Of a stretch of 64,000 nt of DNA, positions 59,248-64,000 are shown one piece after another. The notes beneath the pieces were generated by a model. That model was not told the origin of the DNA. It did not search any database and was given only the letters and a program-made list of their open reading frames with translations. The position numbers and the translations under genes are program-made. The stretch's first letter is position 1. Every line of letters starts with the position of its first letter. Origin of the DNA: Oryza sativa Japonica Group (lineage: Eukaryota; Streptophyta; Magnoliopsida; Poales; Poaceae); the NCBI RefSeq assembly GCF_034140825.1, contig NC_089036.1, forward strand, positions 4,032,001-4,096,000. Direction: 5' to 3'.

Positions 59248-59581
59248 GGCTGTGTTTAGATCAGGGGTGAAAATTTTTGCCGTGTCACATCGGATATATG
59301 GCACACATTTAAAGTATTAAACGTAGTCTAATAACAAAACAAATTATAGATTCCACCTGTAAACTACGAGACAAATTTATTAAGTCTAATTAATCCATTA
59401 TTAGCAAATGTTTACTGTAACACCAAATTATCAAATCATGAAGTAATTAGACTTAAAAATCCATCTCACAATTTACACGTAATATGTGTAATTAGTTTTT
59501 TTCTATATTTAATACTTCATGCATGTATCAAACATTCGATGCGACATTATGAAAAAACTTGCTAGGGATCCAAACATGCCC
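59248..59581. mobile_element. Tourist-like MITE, 334 bp, TAA duplication
   Basis: Left end GGCTGTGTTTAGATC, right end GATCCAAACATGCCC, flanked by TAA at 59245-59247 and 59582-59584. Interior phrases (AAAGTATTAAACGTAGTCTA) match the copies at 31064 and 33196. Confidence 0.88.
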
Positions 59582-59632
59582 TAAATGTAAATACTCGAGT
59601 ATAATGTGACAGTTTGTGCTAACCATGCTTAA

Positions 59633-59862
59633 GGCTGTGTTCGGCAGCCTGGGTTGAGAACCCATATCTCGCGTATGGAAAATAGAGCGGTCCATTAGCG
59701 CGTGATTAATTAAGTATTAGCTATTTTTTTAAAAACAATATAAATTTTTAAACAACTTTTGTATATAATTTTTTTGAAAAAATAGACTGTCTAGTAGTTT
59801 AAAAAGCGTGCGCGCTGAAAACTATACTGAGGAGTTGGAAACCAGGGACAACGAACACATCC
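59633..59862. mobile_element. Tourist-like MITE (CGCGCACGC family)
   Basis: Left end GGCTGTGTTCGGCAGCC, right end ACGAACACATCC. The interior (GATTAATTAAGTATTAGCTA, AAAAAGCGTGCGCGCTG) is the reverse complement of the interior at 20445-20686, so it lies in the opposite orientation. Confidence 0.8.
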
Positions 59863-60166
59863 AGACTGCGTTCAGTAGCAACTGATTTGAAGAAAAACTA
59901 TCTCATTGTTCACACACACGTTCCCAAACTTCTAAACCGTAATTTTAAAAAAATATAAAAGTTTATTTAAAAAATCATATTAAATTATTTTTAAATTAAA
60001 ATATTTAACACTTAACTAATTATACGCTAATGACACATCTCACGCCTCCTCTCAGAAAAATACCCTTATACAGCAAAAGGAAAAATCTTCTTTTTTTCTC
60101 CCCTTCTCCTACTTTCCAGTGAGGAGAGTGTCAGTGCGCGCGCCGGCGGCGACCGAGCTGGCGGCC

Positions 60167-62603
60167 ATGGCCATGGATCCGGACGCCGCGGAGTGGCCGT
60201 GCATCATCCAGGCGCTCCCGGCGTTGCCGCCGTCGCCGTCGTCCACCGGGGTCCCGAGGCTGCCGACCATGGTGCAGGCGCTCCCGGCCGCCACGGACCC
60301 GCCGCCCGCCGCCGCCAGGCTCAGGCGCGGCGCCGAGCCGCCCAGCCCGCGCCGCACGCGCTCCGGCGGCGCGCCGGAGTGGACCCCCGCGGAGACGCTC
60401 GCGCTCGTGGCCGAGGTCGCGGCCGTCGACGACGGGTGGTCCCGCTCCGTCTCCGCCTTCCAGAAGTGGGCCATCGTCGCCGAGAACCTCGCCGCGTCGC
60501 GGGGGAGGGCGGCGCGGGGGAGGGGGAGGGGGAGGGCGGCGAGCGAGTGCAGGCGGCGGTGGGAGGCGCTCGCCGCGGAGTACGGGGTGGTTCGCCGATG
60601 GGAGGTGCGGGGTGCGGGCGGGTACTGGCGGATGAGCGCCGCCGCCAGGAGGAAGGCCGGCCTCCCCGCCGACTTCGACGCCGAGGTCTACGGCGCCATG
60701 GAGGCTCTCACCCTCGTCGAGGAGGCGCTTCTCGCCGATGCCACCGCCGGTGCTGGTGGTGCTGAGATTGGTGAAAAGAGCGCCGCCGCCGCTGAGGTCG
60801 GAGAAGGCGACGAAGTTGAGGCTGGGGAAGAGGATGGAAATGGAGATCGCGGCGAGGTTGGAGAAGAGGATGAAGGTGAGGTTGGAGAAGATGGTGAGGA
60901 GGAGGATGGCAATGAAATGGTGGAGGTGGAAGACGATGGCAACGCCGACGACAAAGACGCGCAACCAGATGGTGGAAATGCTGCTGCTTCTGATGATTTG
61001 GGTATGTTTCTTGTCTCCTTTAGCTTTTCATGTTCATCTGCCTGGACATTCCGGTATGCTAGCCATGTGCGCCGAATCGGATGACGATACATTGTTGATA
61101 CTTGATGGTGAAGAAGTAAAGCTCTGCGGTTTATGTCACATATTAGATGGTTATTTTGTTTGAGTGCAGTGCAATCATGTGGCATTGCAAGGATACGATG
61201 TGAAAGCAATTCGGAGATAAGGGGATATGGTGAATTGGTGATACCTAACTGAGGATTAGTTCATCTTCATACTCTATCAGATGATTTGGCCAGTGGAAAT
61301 TTTGCCAGTGAATATGGTTTACTTCTCTAAATGTAGGATCAGGAATTAAGGTGGTTTATGGGTTATTGAGACAAAAATATCTCATGATACAGTTTTATTT
61401 TTTTGGAGGAAGAGAGGTTCCTCTCCCATTTCATTAACGAAATGCAGATGACAAAGTCTTTTACAGGCACTAGTCTGACTAGAATGACATTCTTATTTCC
61501 TCGTGTCCAGCACGATTATTGTTCCTTGGGCTTGGTTGACAGTTGAGATTATATGCATCCTCGATGGTGATGACCCACAATCCAGATTCAGTGCACCTTT
61601 GGTACATTATATGTTTCATATTAAGATATAATATAGTTCTAGTGTGCAGGAAATTGTTTTTTACCACGTTATGATTTATAGAGCTAGCAAACACTTTTTG
61701 GGTAGTCAAGTCTTAATTTTCATGTGCTGGGATGTTATTTCAATTCAATGCCACGATGGGCCCATTCTTAAGTTTTAACTGAGCATGGTTTACTTTTCTA
61801 AAATAAATGGTGCAGGATTTGTTAAAATGCAGTAAGCCTATACTTGGTTATATTAGTTTCAGCTTCTGAAATCTGGAATTTTGTAGTTATTTTCAAAACG
61901 GTTGTGGCAAAAGGATCTATGTGAAGCCAATTTGATATAGTATGTGAACAGGAACTGCTATTTCATATTCAAATCACTGAATGATGCAGGTATGCAGGGT
62001 CAACATATGAGTTCCAGTTTAAATAGTATTAGTACATATTGGTACCTTTCCAAGGATGGTAAAAAGACTACATAATAACGTCTTCACCAATAAATTTGGC
62101 TTTGGTACAATGTCTTCCTTGTTTACGATATAATAGTGGGTATTAGTTTGCTCTAAGACCCTTTTATCTTCATTGAGTGTACAAAGCACCATACTATGCT
62201 TAGCTACATGTGTAATTCTGTTTCATACTATCAGCTAGCTAGTTCAGTTTATTTATGTTTCCTCCAAGTCACCTGACATCTTTTGATGACACCGTTTTTG
62301 TGTTATGTTTGTCTAGAAGTCTGCGAAACGGGAGCAAACAACGAGGGCAAGAAAAGCCAAACCGATGCATGTGAACTGGCCAACAAGTTACAAGAGAACG
62401 CGCAGCACATCCATATGCTACTCAAAGAGGAGGCAGGCGAAAATGAGAACCATAACCTTGCTATCTCATCGGATTCTATGGAAACCACTCGCCAAAAAGG
62501 TGATGAGCTGATCAAATCGCTAGGTGGGCTTGTGAGCTACCTGAACCAATTCACTGATCTGATCAAGGAGAATGGATTCGAGAATGTCGTCGGTATGAGC
62601 TGA
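60167..62603 (+). CDS. Trihelix-like DNA-binding protein
   Basis: Two exons, 60167-61001 and 62317-62603, give 373 residues. The start is the first ATG (context GCGGCCATGGCC); an in-frame GTG lies upstream but is not expected to be used. The N-terminus is Pro/Ala-rich. A MYB/SANT-like trihelix domain follows from EWTPAETLALVAEVAAVDDG through FQKWAIVAENLA and CRRRWEALAAEYGVVRRWE to GYWRMSAAARRKAGLPADFD. Next is a long Glu/Gly/Asp low-complexity stretch (about residues 225-290), and exon 2 encodes a helical C-terminus (ELANKLQENAQHIHMLLKEE, LIKSLGGLVSYLNQFTDLIK) that could dimerise. This matches uncharacterised plant trihelix proteins; the target is unknown. GC content is high in exon 1 and normal in exon 2. 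Confidence 0.85.
61395..61470. repeat. Retroposon-like tail in trihelix intron
   Basis: TTTTATTTTTTTGGAGGAAG then CTCTCCCATTTCATTAACGA reads, on the minus strand, like a short non-LTR element tail ending in an A-rich tract. Family and ends are not resolved. Confidence 0.3.
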
Positions 62604-63580
62604 TCTGTGATGAACAAACTCTCTAGGATGCAGATTCCCTTTGTGAGGGAGGGTTAAATCAGACTGCCAAAAATCTTTGGCGTTCTTCCTTCCCCGTACT
62701 TGTAAATATGTGTGCACTGTAAGATGCTTTCTAATCAAATGCTGTAGGTTTGTGGCAGACATTGCTACCTGCATTGGCATCACCATTTCTCAGCGCCATT
62801 GTGTACTTCAGTGTCTGGCAATCTGCTGTTCTGGGGCGTTTCTCTGCACTGTACAGCAGAATCCCAGGTACATTTTTGCATGTACCTCTACATCTGGGCT
62901 CTGCAATATTAGCATATACACTTATGTGCATATTGCGAGCTGCATTTGAATAAGTACTCCCTTTGCTTCACAATGTAAGTCATTCTTTATGAATGTGAGA
63001 AACGCTAGAATGACTTACATTGTGAAGCGGAGGAAGTAGTTTAGTAAGGCTAAATTATGTCTCTCCGAGGAAACACCGATGGCGTGGTGATGAGCCATGG
63101 ATACATGAGTTCATCTACCAGGGTTAATATCCTAATGCCTATGGATATCACACAGACATGATTACGCTTTTAATATTTTGTAGGATTTTAGTGAGTCTAG
63201 AGATTTACCATTGGTCTTATTCTATTTAAACAAGTGTTAAGGGATGTATTCGTGAGCGTATGATATGTGAGAGTGCAGTGGTGTGTGTTACATGTAATCC
63301 AAAGAAGAAAATATAAGACTATCCATTCATAGATTTGAATGGTTAGTATGTAGCTCCAAAATTAATCTAGCCACACCATGCTGTGCTGAGCAGAGTGGCT
63401 GTGACACAAACTATTCTTAGCCCTCGGCGATCGCGCGTTTTCTCCCCCCTCCCTCTCCCTTTCTCTAGCCATGCACATGCAAAAGCATAGCCACCCACTG
63501 CCTTCTCCCCCCACCCCGCGTCGCGCCACGGTCACCGTCGCCGGCCACCGCCCCGCCCCGCCGAGCCGAGCCGAAGCGCC
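62604..63580. other. Trihelix 3' region and LRR-kinase promoter
   Basis: Probable 3' untranslated region to about 62950, a Stowaway hairpin, AT-rich spacer, then a GC-rich leader of the LRR gene from about 63420. ORFs here are shadows. Confidence 0.5.
62957..63036. mobile_element. Stowaway-like hairpin MITE, 80 bp
   Basis: Arms CTCCCTTTGCTTCACAATG... and ...CATTGTGAAGCGGAGGAAG are almost perfectly complementary over 30 bases around a 20-base loop. TA on both sides (62955-62956, 63037-63038). It lies about 350 bases downstream of the trihelix stop codon. Confidence 0.88.
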
Positions 63581-64000
63581 ATGGCGCGGCCTCGGCCGCC
63601 CGGCCTCATCGCCGTCGCTGCCGCCGCCGCCCTCGTCGCCTGGTGTCTTTGCGGGCCTGCCTCCGCCGCCGCCGCCGCCGGTGGCGAGGCGGGCGGCGGC
63701 GGCGCGGGGCCCGAGGGCGACGTGCTGATCGCGTTCCGGGAGACGCTGCGGGGGCCGGACGGCGCGCCGCCGGGGCCGCTGCGAGCGTGGGGCACGCCGG
63801 CGGTGCCGTGCCGCGGCAAGGCGTCGCAGTGGTTCGGCGTGTCGTGCCACGGGAACGGCAGCGTGCAGGGGCTGCAGCTGGAGCGGCTGGGCTTGTCGGG
63901 CGCGGCGCCCGACCTGGGCCTGCTCGCCGCGCTCCCGGGGCTCCGCGTGCTCAGCCTCGCCAACAACGCCATCGCCGGCGCGTTCCCCAACGTGTCGGCG
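63581..64000 (+). CDS. LRR receptor-like kinase, 5' part (cut by window end)
   Basis: An ATG at 63581 opens a frame of 140 codons with no stop before the window end. Residues 1-31 form a signal peptide (MARPRPPGLIAVAAAAALVA then WCLCGPASA). An LRR N-terminal cap follows: DVLIAFRETLRGPDGAPPGP, LRAWGTPAVPC and WFGVSCHGNGSVQGLQLERL. The first leucine-rich repeats start with LPGLRVLSLANNAIAGAFPN. The arrangement and the missing second Cys of a CxWxGVxC motif (here SQWFGVSC) resemble the pollen receptor-like kinases (PRK group), but no kinase domain is visible, so the subgroup is inference. Very high GC throughout. Confidence 0.85.
   Translation, partial: MARPRPPGLIAVAAAAALVAWCLCGPASAAAAAGGEAGGGGAGPEGDVLIAFRETLRGPDGAPPGPLRAWGTPAVPCRGKASQWFGVSCHGNGSVQGLQLERLGLSGAAPDLGLLAALPGLRVLSLANNAIAGAFPNVSA

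Larger units (their letters stand above)
58710..60166. other. Divergent upstream region of kinase and trihelix genes
   Basis: It contains the kinase promoter (about 58600-58850) and two MITEs, then the trihelix leader with CT-rich sequence just before 60110. No further gene. Confidence 0.5.

Noticed and set aside
60119-60166. GTG-initiated extension of the trihelix protein
   Set aside because: Non-ATG start, and a well-placed ATG (GCCATGGCC) follows at 60167; a plant nuclear gene would use that.
60131-60964. 277-codon minus-strand ORF over the trihelix exon
   Set aside because: Pro/Arg/Gly-rich shadow of the + strand exon, which carries the trihelix domain.

Overview
This is plant nuclear DNA, most likely rice (Oryza sativa). 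The evidence is intron-rich genes, GC-rich first exons, a transcript-borne miR156 site in an SBP-box gene, and intergenic DNA dense in grass-type MITEs (Stowaway ends CTCCCTCCG...CGGAGGGAG with TA duplications, Tourist-like elements with TTA/TAA duplications). The gene order (CCT, ALIS, SSADH, MYB-CC, SBP) fits what I recall of the short arm of rice chromosome 2. That placement is from memory and was not searched.

Layout: (1) 1-1840, repeat-rich leader with a Stowaway and a hAT-like MITE. (2) 1841-5398 (+), choline-phosphate cytidylyltransferase, 8 exons. (3) 6059-6671, a hAT-type MITE with a perfect 8-bp duplication. (4) 9209-10617 (+), HAD-superfamily protein. (5) 11267-15171 (+), RlmI-type rRNA methyltransferase with a probable organelle-targeting leader. 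(6) 15747-19007 (-), CDC50/ALIS flippase subunit, convergent with gene 5. (7) 21732-28935 (+), mitochondrial succinate-semialdehyde dehydrogenase, 20 exons. (8) 28936-35313, gene-poor, with MITEs and an AT microsatellite. (9) 35314-37421 (-), MYB-CC (PHR-like) factor. (10) 37422-51144, about 13.7 kb without a recognisable gene, holding MITEs, AT microsatellites, a truncated CACTA end and a non-autonomous Helitron with an internal minisatellite. (11) 51145-54662 (+), SBP-box gene with a miR156 site, probably SPL4. (12) 55936-57915 (-), Raf-like kinase, convergent with the SBP gene. (13) 60167-62603 (+), trihelix-like DNA-binding protein. (14) 63581 to the window end (+), start of an LRR receptor-like kinase gene.

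The genes are independent housekeeping, signalling and transcription loci; nothing suggests an operon-like or defence cluster. All coding exons of the nine complete genes were joined by hand from GT-AG (once GC-AG) signals and keep frame throughout: 315, 272, 465, 350, 527, 383, 326, 421 and 373 residues. I did not find a convincing new biological system. The most unusual items are the Helitron whose 5' end is duplicated in tandem, a possible overlapping upstream ORF at the SBP gene, two near-perfect Stowaway hairpins sharing one core, G-run tracts in a kinase leader intron, and the missing second acid of the HAD motif.
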